A stretch of DNA of 64,000 bases from Galaxea fascicularis (taxonomy: Eukaryota; Cnidaria; Anthozoa; Scleractinia; Euphylliidae): contig OX419342.1 of the NCBI GenBank assembly GCA_948470475.1, forward strand, positions 20,355,539 to 20,419,538, written 5' to 3'. Below, piece by piece: positions 34,695-45,643 of this stretch (position 1 is its first letter; every line of letters starts with the position of its first letter). A model generated the notes under the pieces. It made no database searches and was not told the DNA's origin. It worked only from the letters and a program-made list of their open reading frames with translations. The position numbers and the translations under genes were made by a program.

Positions 34695-35527
34695 TTAGGG
34701 GCTGTTTACATGGAGGTAGGAAGATCCTAGCACTAGGAAGATCCTAGGAGGCGGATCATCCTAGCGCCATATGTTTTCTGTATTCAGTTTACATGCAAGA
34801 GGTCGTACTTGGCTCTAGTGCTAGGATCTTCCTAGTGCTAGGATCTTCCTAGCTGTGAGCTAGGAAGATCCTAGCGCTAGGAACATCCTAGCACCATGTA
34901 AACTGCCTTCGCTAGGAAGTTCCTGGTACTAGGGACAAAAAAACAAACATGGCGGCGGCACCTCTTTTACAAACAAATAATTTAGCCGTTAATTTAGGGC
35001 TAAATCTAGGTTCACTTCTATACAAACAAATAATTTAGCCGTTAATTTACGGCGAAATCGATGTTCACCTCTTTTACAAACAAATAATTTAGCCGTTAAT
35101 TTACGGCGAATTCGATGTTCACTTCTATTGCAGACAAATAATTTAGCCGTTAATTTACGACTAAATCGATGTTCACTTCTATTACAAACAAATAATTTAG
35201 CCGTTAATTTACGACTAAATCTTTGGTCAGTATGTTATATGTGAAAAATTTAGCCGTTAATTTACGGCTAAATTTTTCCTTTGTATAATTCTCGGAATGA
35301 GTTTTTGGCTAATTTTTTGTTATGTTTGTAGAATGCGTTTGTTGCAAAATTCGCCGTTGTCTAAACTTTCTCACGGTATTCAGCTGCCAAAGGTCGACAA
35401 TCTTGCTTTCATTCTCCACTTCCACCTAGACAGAAATTTCTGCATGTAAACCAAACGAAAAGTTGTTTCGCCTTCTAGGATCTTCCTAGTGCTAGGATCT
35501 TCCTACCTCCATGTAAACAGCCCCTTA
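34695..35527. mobile_element. Foldback element with TTA target duplication and internal 54-bp tandem repeats
   Basis: Terminal inverted repeats GGGGCTGTTTACATGGAGGT (34698) and ACCTCCATGTAAACAGCCCC (35524) are flanked by TTA at 34695-34697 and 35525-35527. Inside each end are clustered copies of 'TAGGAAGATCCTAG'. The middle (34961-35275) is a tandem array with 'ACAAACAAATAATTTAGCCG' starting at 34969, 35022, 35076, 35130 (variant) and 35184, a period of 53-54 bp. No transposase is encoded. The 3-bp TTA duplication suggests a PIF/Harbinger-type non-autonomous element. Confidence 0.8.
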
Positions 35528-38171
35528 GTGTTTTGCGAAGACTGGTGCAAAGTTCGAAGAGGTGGGTTAATTTTAAGGAGAGGTTTTAAACCAAATTAAG
35601 TAACGCCTACGGAATCTTTGGACTCCGTCGCTGTTCAGATGGAATAACACCCCGGGGAGATAATCTTGATTGAGCCTTAAGTAAACAGAGATTTGTCAAA
35701 ACTGAAACGAACCCGTCTCCATGGAATAATCAATAATGCTGCGACTGAAATATTTGTAGTAATTGCATGGGTGGTCCTTTGTGAATTTTAAAAGCAAATA
35801 CCAAATTGCAAATGGGTTGATGTGCAGTTTGTGCGGGCTTAGTAAATGGACCTTTCGTTTGTCATGTGTTTCTATATACTGAATCGATCGAGAGGTCTTT
35901 ATCAGGTAACAGATCATAAGATTTTTTTGGCCTTCGACAACCTATGAAAGCTGATTGTCATGTGCCCTAAAGAGAAAATTAGTTTACGATCGTGCTTATC
36001 ATGTGTGCATTCCAAATGTCCGAGGCAAATTCCCCTGAACAAAGGATCTTGATTTTCCTAAGATGAGAAGGAGTCTTCATAAAAGGGCTGCGTTTAATAT
36101 ACTTAAATAAGAAAGATTTGTGGAGCGATAAGCCAGTGCTAGTTCCCTTGCCGCAAACCGCATAATCTATTTCTTGGCTTCAGTGTGTAACTGCAACACT
36201 CGATCCTCGAGAATGCCTAAAACTCAGAAAATCGAAAATCGGTAATGGAATCTTCATCAGGTGATTTAACGTTGGCATTTACTAGATGGATCGTTGCAAT
36301 AAGCCATCAGTTTTGGCGCGTTTCTCCAGGGGGGTCTTGCGTGACAAAATTACTTTGCGGCCCAAGAAAACAAAGCTCTCTACTGCCATTGTAATTCTCA
36401 CGATTTCGCTGACCCTTGTTGAGTGAAAAATGGTGTCGAAAGACTTCGAATTCTGTGACAGATGAAAAATGCGGCACGAGACCGTCGGAAGACTGCAGGG
36501 GAACCAATGTTCCGTTACGAGTTTTTATGGAGATTTTGTTTTCTCCCGCCCCCCACCACTCCCAGCGGAATGTACCATTTAGTTTAGCTGTTTGCATTTA
36601 TATGAATAAAAGCGAAAACGAAGTAGATGGTAATTCGAATGAAATTTCATAGCGAATACGTTCTTGTGTAAAACGGTGTTTCGCCGTGGCCAGCACCAGA
36701 TTAAAGGAGTAAGTTGATACTCCGGATTTTAACCAAATATTTCTGCGTTTGTACTTTTTGCTATTTTTTGCGCTCTGGGGAAGTGTGTGGCACAAGCCGT
36801 CAAGCCAGTGAATGGACAGTCATCAACCACACCAGCCAATCAGATAGCGGAAACTCGGTCCCATGAGCTTTATTTAGTACTCGGGTGTTCATTTTCGCCG
36901 CTTGCAAACTCGAACTGGAAGCGGTAACGTAAGATGAAAACAACACTGTAAATTTCAGGCTTCGCTTTAAGGTATTCCTTTCTAATGTGTATTTTCTAAC
37001 GTAGTTGTACACACTTTGTTTTAGATGCTCATGGGCCAGCGTTAATATTTTAAAACGCAACGTCGGGCACTCATAAATAGTACGCACTTTGTGTATAAAG
37101 GTTAAATGAGTTTCGGCATCGTTTTACCCTGCGTTGAATTCTAGAAATCGCTTTGTCGGGAAGGTGAGGTTTGCTGCATTTCTTTGTTATTGTTCTGACG
37201 AAAAACCGACGAAAATGTAGCCTGCCGCGGGGAAGTGAAGGAGTAGAAACAGCGAACACGCATTTCTTTGTGAACGGCACCTGGCCCTCATTGTGAGTTG
37301 GAAATGAGCTTAAGTTTAAAGTTTGCCTTTCCCTCGCCTCGCTGTAGCTTCATCCGAAGTCAAAGGTTTAAGGTAACTGTGTCTATTGAAAACGTATTGT
37401 ACCCTGGTCAAAAATTCGGTTTGTAGTTTTCGAGTTTTTAATCCTGTTGTGATGTTTTTGTAGGGCACACATCAAGCTTACAACCACCCGTTTTCCTCTC
37501 CTGAATTTTGATGCTCAAATCCCACGACTTTCCTTGGTTGACAACGACGAAGTTATCACTTCATTCGCTTAAAGTTTCAGCCTGTTTGCCAAAACTCTTT
37601 GCTAGGTTTTGCTCCGGTTTTAAGTTTAATGCGTTGTTGCTCGTTTCATTTCTTGAAACTTATCAAGATTAATCAAATTCAAGCCCGTGCGAATATAAAA
37701 CCAGTCGATGAATCGAAGATGGTAGCTGTGGATAGTTGAGCAGGTTGGCTCGTCAATTTCAGCTTTCGTTGCACTTTTCTCGTACAGGCTCGTTATCTTT
37801 GGCATCACACTGAAAATTATTAGATGTTTTGTTTCACGAGGAGCTTCGAAGATGGCATTTTTTATCTTGAATTTGTCAAGGTAAGCTTAAGTCAAGCTGG
37901 GCTGAATTGCCTCGTCTTGTTGATCGCTAGACCGCAATAAAGGAATTCAACTGCACTGCGATGGGTTTCGAACTCTGAGTTGTAACATGGCGGTGTACTG
38001 TGATATTTTAAACAAATTAAATTTGTTCGCTTCAATTTTTTTACGGAATATATTTGCTTTCTTCGTGCAGGGCCTCTGAGACGTCAACTTGACGCAGAAG
38101 GAACTCGCGGGAAATCGTTCGTGTTCCCGCCATCCAACAGTTGAGTAAAGTGACAACTTGTCGTGGAGAGA
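35528..38171. other. Gene-poor interval upstream of the 38172 gene
   Basis: No exons were recognised. The promoter and any 5' UTR exon of the gene starting at 38172 should lie in the last several hundred bases. Confidence 0.45.
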
Positions 38172-41100
38172 ATGCTGAAATTCCTGGCCCTTAAGTTCAA
38201 GAATCAATCCATCAATGAAGTCAAGCCCTATGAGCCTCAGGTAAAATAAGGACTTAAAATTCAGTGTTCTGTGTTGACCCGAAGTTCGTTTGTTCTTGCA
38301 TATTGTCAGCTTAAGCCCATGCATTTTAAACGTGGTATTAGCTTACAACTAGTTTTCGTTTCCATATTTTTATTTTGGTATAGCTGTTTTTACAAGAAGA
38401 ATCTGACCTAGAGGAAAGCGCAGACGAAGATGACGAGTTAAAGGAGATAAACGGAGGTAATATTCACCGAAGATATTTCGTTGATTTGTTGAAATTACGA
38501 TATTTATCTTTTCTTACTCGTATTAAAGCATTGTTGTTTTCATTTTCACCCGTCCACAGATAAACCCTTAAGCCTAAATAACAATAATGTGGAGGGGACA
38601 TTAAAAATCAACTCGCCCATATCCGTAGAAATAGCACCAAAAGAAGATAGCTCTGCGCACAAAAGAGAAGAAAGCGACCGTGGATTTTTACCTATACCAA
38701 GTACTGCTCCTGAGAAACGAAAGTGGTCTCAAGTGAACACTCATAAAATGCTACAACAATTTGCCTCTGGCAACGACAGTTCATCGAGCGACGACGAAAT
38801 TAAAGAACTTTGCAGCAAAAAGGGTGGACCACTGCCGTTGAGCTCTAGTCCTCCTGGTAAAGTTACAGTTTTGTCCAAACACTCCGCTTTTTCTGCAAGA
38901 GTAAGACCCACCACATACACAAGCGACGGGCACTCGAGAAAAAAGCACCGGTTTGTTTTCGCTGAAGATGAGGCCTTTTTCGCGAGGCCGTCATTGAACT
39001 TTGAGAAAATGCAACAGGTAAGAAGAATTGTAGATTGAAAATTTTATGGAAAGAACGAGTTAACTATTCATGATCTAAATTTGGCATCTACAATGTTTAT
39101 ATTCCGGTACGTCAATTAGTCCATGACATCGAAAATCCTTTTTAAAAACCAGTAATTACTGCGCTATTTTGGCTGTTTCGAGATGCGCTTTATTTTTCAA
39201 GAGGCGCGATCTCCATGCACATGCCAAATTACTTATTCCAAAGGTTGTAAATGTTGTGGTCTCTCGCAGTGTGAGTCCCACTGGCTGCCTTTTTTGTGCC
39301 CAGTAATCCGATAAATTGTTTTGCAGTGCGCGTCATTGCTAACAATCACTTTGCTCGTCGATGGAGCCGTTTGACTGTCTGATGAAATTAGAAATCCCTG
39401 AGTAAATACGCTTTTGTTGTTTTTATCATACAAGGGGACTCCAGGCTTGTGCAACTTGACAAAATGCTTTGTGATGTTTGAGAAGTCCAAAGCTGTGATT
39501 GGCAGGATAAAAAAACACCCGATTTTCACGTTAAGTGTAGTGAGTTCACATGTAATCAAGCAGAATGTGTAATTCAGTGATTTGACTAGGCTATGGGAGC
39601 AAGACTGTTTTTGATGCATCAGTGATAGTCAGAGTAAAGCCAGTCTGAGTGATATGTAAATGTGAAGTTTCTAGACAAAGTTCAAGTGAGACTCAAAATG
39701 GTTGCTTGTCAGATCTGTTGGAAGTAAAGAGTGTGTGCCATTGTTCAACAGGCTACTCCAATTGTCTTGAACTCCGCCCATCTCATAACTCTTGTAGTTG
39801 CCATTAATTCCTTCTCCTGGATGTTGTTTACAAAAGTTTTCTAATGACTATATGTCAAAATGCTGTTTTCTTAACAATGTTTTGCACTTGAGTGTTTGAA
39901 ACAGTATATACATTGCAAGCCAAAGTGCCTTTCTTTACAGTGACTAAAGTTTAATGACCAAGACAAAGTCGGGCATAATGAGAAGTTGTAAGGCCAGAAT
40001 TACTGCTTCTGCAAATTTGTCTTTTTGCCTCTCAGTAAAACTGTTCTTAGCATCTGTCTTCAAAATATTGTTGTTAATTGTGAGTAAAAGGTTTCTAAAC
40101 CATTGGCCCTCTGATGAAAATTGTTCTCAGGTTAAACTCAAGAAAATCTTGGAAAAAGGGTTGATATCAAAAAACCACAATATTTTCTCGTCTTACATCA
40201 GGAATGTAGCAAGATTGTCATTTGAGGATACATGAACTTTAGAACAGTGGATTTGCTTGCTCAAAGTTCAGCACAATTCCTGGGATTATATTCTTTTAAA
40301 CTTATTATCATTGAGAGCTTGAACAATAGTATCTGGGCTTAAAAATTTTTGAGTAAATGTTTTCTTTGAATCGCTTTAGGCTAGGCTCCTAGCTCATGGG
40401 TATAATTAGGGCCTCATTGTTGACTTGTATGTGTACACTCTGCATGGTTGCATCACTTAGGTGTACCTCTTACAAACACTTTGTATCATCAGTACCACCT
40501 TTAATGAAGAACACCTGTTTGGGGATAAGATGTTCAGCAAATCTCAAGGCAGTGCCAACTTGTCAGTGTGAAAAAAAAAGCTAAACCTTGTGTATACATG
40601 TCCATAATTTGATCATTTGGTTAGCATTCACATTTGATTCCCAAGCAAAAGCATCTTCCCATTACAAGTCTGTTCAGAATGTGTCTAAAGCCTCGTGCAG
40701 AGATCTTAATTTAATGAATGCCACCTTTCCTTTTAACAGAAATCTGGTTTAAGCAAGAAACATGTGCATGGCCTGTCAAGACCAAGACCTGTAAGAATAA
40801 GGGTAAGCTGAGATTAGAAGTAGTGGACTTATCATAGTGATACTCATAATTCATCAAATATTTTGCTTGCCCATGATTGGTCTAAACACATCATGTGACT
40901 GAATATGCCCCCAGCTAAAATTGGGATATTCCCCAAACTGCAGGTTGCAGAAAAAAATATATTTGAAGGATAATGAAGACAAAAGCCCCAATTTGGCTTT
41001 AAAAATATGCTGATATTTTTCCTTGGACACCATCAGTTCCTTGAAGCTCACAGTTTTCCTGTGGCTTTGCTCTCAGGAAAACTGTTCGGATCACAGAACA

Positions 41101-41891
41101 GATAATGTCTGCAGACAAATATAGATAAATATTTTTGCGCCAATACTGTTTGTCTGTCATACATTGCTTATAATGTTAGTTCTGAGATTTCATTTCACTA
41201 AGGGTCTTTGAAACTTTTGGGTTCCTTTTACAGGTCATGTTTTTTCTAAAACCTGTCAGAAGAACCACTAATACATCTTCCCACAGATCAATACCCCCCA
41301 CCCCCTGTACCCTTTTTTTTTCCTGCTTTCCATAATTTTGTGTTGAATAAGTTTGAATACCATTAATAGCCAATCACAACAAAGCTATACACCAAGCATA
41401 GTTTTTTGACCAAACAAAGAAATAGCCAGAATCTGGCTTTTTTAATAAGATCTAGCAAGTAAATGTATCAGGCCCTGTTTTAGCAATTGGCTACATTGGA
41501 GCTACAAGAGCTAATGCTAAAATTGGGCCTGACGCAGCTTGCCTTTTTTAAGTTGGTAGCTCTTTCAGATGGACGACAATTATTATCCCAACCACAATGT
41601 GTTTGTTTTTTAAGGCATTCTTGTGCTAAAGCAGAACAGGTGGATCTCTTGCAGTGTTAGACATGCACTGAAACCTAACCATTGCTTTAGCTTTGGGTGA
41701 TGGTGATATCATCGTATGTCTTCAAGAGGTTGATGAATCTGGTACTGATGCCTTTATGTCTTTCATTGCAGAGTATCTCCACTCCAAGACATAGCCGTTT
41801 GTGTGATCCAGCATTGTTGTCATTCAGACCCATACAAATGAATGCATCTTTCAACCTTGCACCAGTAGAAGAACCTGGCTTTGCCTATTAA
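38172..41891 (+). CDS. Uncharacterised disordered protein, five exons, 260 residues
   Basis: Exons 38172-38240, 38384-38456, 38560-39017, 40740-40802 and 41772-41891 (TAA) join in phase with canonical splice sites and give 260 residues. I do not recognise the family. The N-terminus is 'MLKFLALKFKNQSINEVKPY', followed by an acidic stretch ('EESDLEESADEDDELKEI'), a Ser/Asp/Glu segment ('SGNDSSSSDDEIKEL'), a basic patch ('SRKKHRFVFAEDEAFFARPS'), and a basic, Ser/Pro-rich C-terminus ('GLSRPRPVRIRSISTPRHSR') ending 'EEPGFAY'. No signal peptide or membrane helix is seen. The two small conserved-looking C-terminal exons suggest docking or phosphorylation motifs; a regulatory nuclear role is only a guess. 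It lies between NEK9 and ZC2HC1C. Confidence 0.75.
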
Positions 41892-44462
41892 CCCATGTCC
41901 AGCTCTCTTGGATACGAGACTTTCTGGAGGTGCTTGATACACTGTACTTTATCCTGATCTAGATGTTCCTACAAGCCACAAGCATTAAAAGGATTTTTAA
42001 GAAGGTGGAAATTGTGGATGGAAGCAAAGTTTCCAGTGGTTTCCACAAGTTGCAGGGTCCTTGAGAGCTCATTGTTACAAGGTCACGGCGAGAGTTAGCC
42101 GAGCTTTGCATTTGACACCTTTGAGACAGAGGAAAAGTTTCACATTTATTCTTGGCATAATTATTATAGAGTTGCTCAATTTTTGGAGCAGTTATATACA
42201 CAAGTATAAATATGTTGGTTATGTTTAATGCAATATTTTTCATTGGTGTGTCATGTAACCAATGACTGATTGATCAGCAGAGTTCTTCAGCAGTTAGTGT
42301 TTACCTGTCCGTGGCATGAATTGTGTATTTTTTTTTCCAGTGGGATCTGAGTGGGAATGATTGAAGATGTTTACATGTTTCCTTGGGTAAGAAAAATTGG
42401 TGGTTGTAAGGAAACAATTTGTCTCTGTAAAACTGTCCTGCATATCCTGTATACACTGCACAATACTTTCTGTGGGAAATTTCCATTTCTGGAGTTTGAA
42501 TGGTATGCCTGTCGGGTTGAAACAAATTTCCTTTGGTAAGCATCTGTATCCTTGTGCAAAATTGACAAGAAAAATGCTGTGTTGATTCTGAAAGAGTTTG
42601 TGATTGTAACTTTTCTTCAAAAGACAGTGGGTTTCTTGTGTCCAGTTTTGAATTAATGTAATTTAACTGAATCAGACGACTCTGACTTAAATTCTCCTCC
42701 AAGAGGTCCACTGACCTAAGTTCAAAAAATGGTGACTTAAATAATTAAGAGTAGATCACCCAAATTTATATCTAAATTCTCTTTACTTGGGTTTCAAATA
42801 TAATTAGAGACTGGCATGGAGAACTTACATGTTAAACCAGGCAAAAGCATAGAGGTACAGTATTGAAAGCAGCTGGTACAGACAGTATGGTGGTTGCTCT
42901 GTTATCATATTGGAAGAAGCAGGCTTCTGTCACCCTCTGTGAGGTTTGTTGATAACATAAAACCATGTTGTCTTGTATTGCAGACCTGAAAAGTAAAGAT
43001 ACACAGTTCTTGTGTCGCTTTACGTTGGTTCATGTCACAGTTCGAAGTCTTTCTGTTTAGTTTAGGTTGATTATACTTAAGTTTAGTGTAGGTTTCATTA
43101 TTTTTTTCCTGAGAAGTATTAGTTTCTGAGAGTGATCTAGATTTCATTTGGGTAATAGTAGGGTGTGCAAAGCCTCTTCTATGGTCAATGTTTGGGCAAT
43201 ACTGCGTTTTTATGTAGAACTAACACCAGTTTCAATGTCTAAGGCAGAGAATGTGACACTGAATTCACCAGTTCTTGGAAATGTGAATGGTCGAAGTGAA
43301 ACTGATACATTTAGGGAAATGTCAAATCGTAATTTTACCAAAATGGTATTGAAAAACAAAAACCCACTTCTGAAAAAATTCTTAACGTTAGTTGGATTAT
43401 GCAAAGGAATATCTTTTGACTGTTATGTGGAATTCCTTACTGGCAAAACTGATGTGATTTTTATGTACTTAAGACTGACGTACATGGTTTTCATCCAGGC
43501 TGTTTTTCTTGTTATCTGGAGTGAAGTTTTGTTTTGGAAGACATTTTTCATATTCCCTGTGTGATATTTTTGGAAGCATTTGCTGGTTTTTCAGGATTTT
43601 ACAATGTGGTCATCTGAATTGTCAACAGTCACCTTGTTTGTATCCATGCCTGTGAGCAAGGGACAGTTGACCTTTCAAGCTAGACTCAGAAATAGTTTTA
43701 AAACGAGTACGATTTCACATTTCTTTTGGGCCATCAATAGCTAAGACTTTTTTTACTTTTCATTGCCATTCTCATGATGTCACTACAAAGTAATCCTGAA
43801 ATCCAACAAGCGTTTTCAATATACTTCCAGTTGTAATAACTCTGGTGGAATGTTGATGTATTTACGTCTAGTGTTTGGAACATTTCTAGAGATGGTTGGT
43901 AAATTTACACCTTCACATAACCAAAAACTTTTTTAGTTTGTGTGCACTTATAGACATGTAGTTCAAAACTTTCATTTGAATGATTCAGTTGGTCATCATT
44001 TTTTTAAAAACACAATTGCTAAGAATAATTCTTTTTGCTTTGGCTCTTTCACCCATTTCATGTCATTTAATATAGGAGACTTGTTCCTATGTATTTTGTC
44101 ATCAATGTGTTTTTCTCCAACAGGCTACTTCATTTGGTTTTAAAGAGCACAGTAGATATTCTGTGGGAACTAACTTGTTATTTTAAACTGTGTTACAACT
44201 CAACCATTGCAATTACGTGAAACAGCCAAAGCATTGTTTCTATAACTAGTAGTTTGTTGGCATGGAAACTTAAATATTTATCTACTTAAGTATATTTATA
44301 CAGATATTTTGTATATATGTATTTTATAACTACAGAAGAGAGTTGGAAATTATCTGAGAGTTTGAAACTTAGAAGAGTATTTATTCGGTCGAAGACATGT
44401 ATGTTGGTCTCACAACAATGTAGTTTGGCAAGTGTGTTTTTGTTTGCCTATCAAACAATAAA
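41892..44462 (+). other. Probable long 3' UTR of the 38172 gene
   Basis: After the stop at 41891 there is about 2.6 kb of T-rich sequence without coding signals. It ends at an AATAAA (44457-44462) followed by a T/GT-rich stretch, a good polyadenylation context. Earlier signals could be used as well. Confidence 0.5.
44457..44462 (+). promoter_or_regulatory. Polyadenylation signal AATAAA
   Basis: AATAAA is followed within 40 bases by 'GTCGTAGTTTTGTCTTTTT', a GU/U-rich downstream element. It is the likely end of the 38172 gene. Confidence 0.55.
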
Positions 44463-44716
44463 AGTGTTTTACAATAATGGTCTGTCGTAGTTTTGTCTTT
44501 TTAAGTTATTTATCCATCAGTTCTTCAATGGCACACAATGTCATCAATTTTAATAGGATAATTGTGACTAATATCCACAATTACCTACAAAGAGATGCCT
44601 CATTTTACAGCGTACAAACCTATTTCTGTTCCATTTTCTTCATTTTTATGGGAATTTATGGTCTTTGTCAAGATGTCTTTGTCTTTGGTCAATGACTGAC
44701 CTTGCAAAACCTTTTA

Positions 44717-44890
44717 AACCCAAGAGTCATCAGCATCAAATTTCTCCTTGTGGTACCAACACTTTATAAAACAGAGTGGTCACAAGAATTAAGAATTACA
44801 AGATGAGTTTGCTTGATATTTTAACTATCTCTCCCTGCAGCTTCTATGGGAAATGTGCTGGGGTAACAAATCAGAATTTAAATTTTGATT
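44717..44890 (+). repeat. Dispersed repeat, copy 2 (pair of 15393-15600)
   Basis: It shares ordered blocks with the copy near 15.4 kb, including 'CAGAGTGGTCACAAGAATTA' and 'GCTTCTATGGGAAAT'. It lies between the convergent 3' ends of two genes. Confidence 0.75.
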
Positions 44891-45516
44891 TTAGGAGCCT
44901 GTTTCTGCCTTTTCAGGTCTGTTAGTTGGCCGATCTCCCCATTCATGAGCCACAGACAAATGAAAGCCTCATGAAGACATGGAAAAACAGTTTGAGCATT
45001 AAATTTTATTTTGTATGATTCAGAAATGCATTACTTTACTTCAGTTTTTTAAATAAAATTTTATGTAACTGTTCTGAAAGAGATACCCTTTCAGCTCAAG
45101 TATAAAAATGTAATATACTGGTACATATTTTGAAGACATTTTACGGGGCATGTAGCAGCTCTCGTTAGGTCTCACGAGATTGCCTTGCAACCCTTCAGGT
45201 GAACAAAAGAACAAACAAACAATGGACCCTATCCCTAAAACAATAGAGGTGCTACACTATGCCTGCCAATGAAATTTAGAGCCTTACGAGAGCTGATACA
45301 GTACCCCATTTTACAGCAACCTTCATGTTAAGAAAAAAAAAACATTCAAGTTCTTTACTTGATCTAAGTCTTAACTTTCTAGATTTCTGACACACTCTTT
45401 GAAAAGGCAGTTTTTCTTTCAATGAACCAAACACTAATGTGATCTTTGAAGTCTTTTCTAAAATGATGACAAAGACCTACTTTTTTTTGCAACATCCAGG
45501 TTTGTAGCATGCAATA
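44891..45516. other. Spacer between two convergent genes
   Basis: No gene is seen. It separates the presumed ends of the 38172 gene and ZC2HC1C. Confidence 0.45.
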
Positions 45517-45522
45517 TTTATT
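45517..45522 (-). promoter_or_regulatory. Polyadenylation signal AATAAA (reverse strand)
   Basis: TTTATT on the forward strand, about 120 bases past the ZC2HC1C stop codon. It is a plausible 3' end for that gene. Confidence 0.45.
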
Positions 45523-45643
45523 ATTGCAACCTTGGCAGTGGGCCAGCGTTACAGTGTGAAATGGGAATTAAGAACACTTTTGGCAAACCAACTGTTGTGA
45601 ATAAAATTAAAGCCATTGTTAATTGTTTTGTATTCAATGAGGT

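Noticed and set aside
34961..35275. CRISPR-like array of regularly spaced repeats
   Set aside because: The 54-bp units are contiguous without unique spacers, are inside a transposon, and the genome is eukaryotic.
42301..42711. 136-codon reverse frame and overlapping frames near 42.5 kb
   Set aside because: They lie in the presumed 3' UTR of the 38172 gene, overlap each other on both strands and show no domain.
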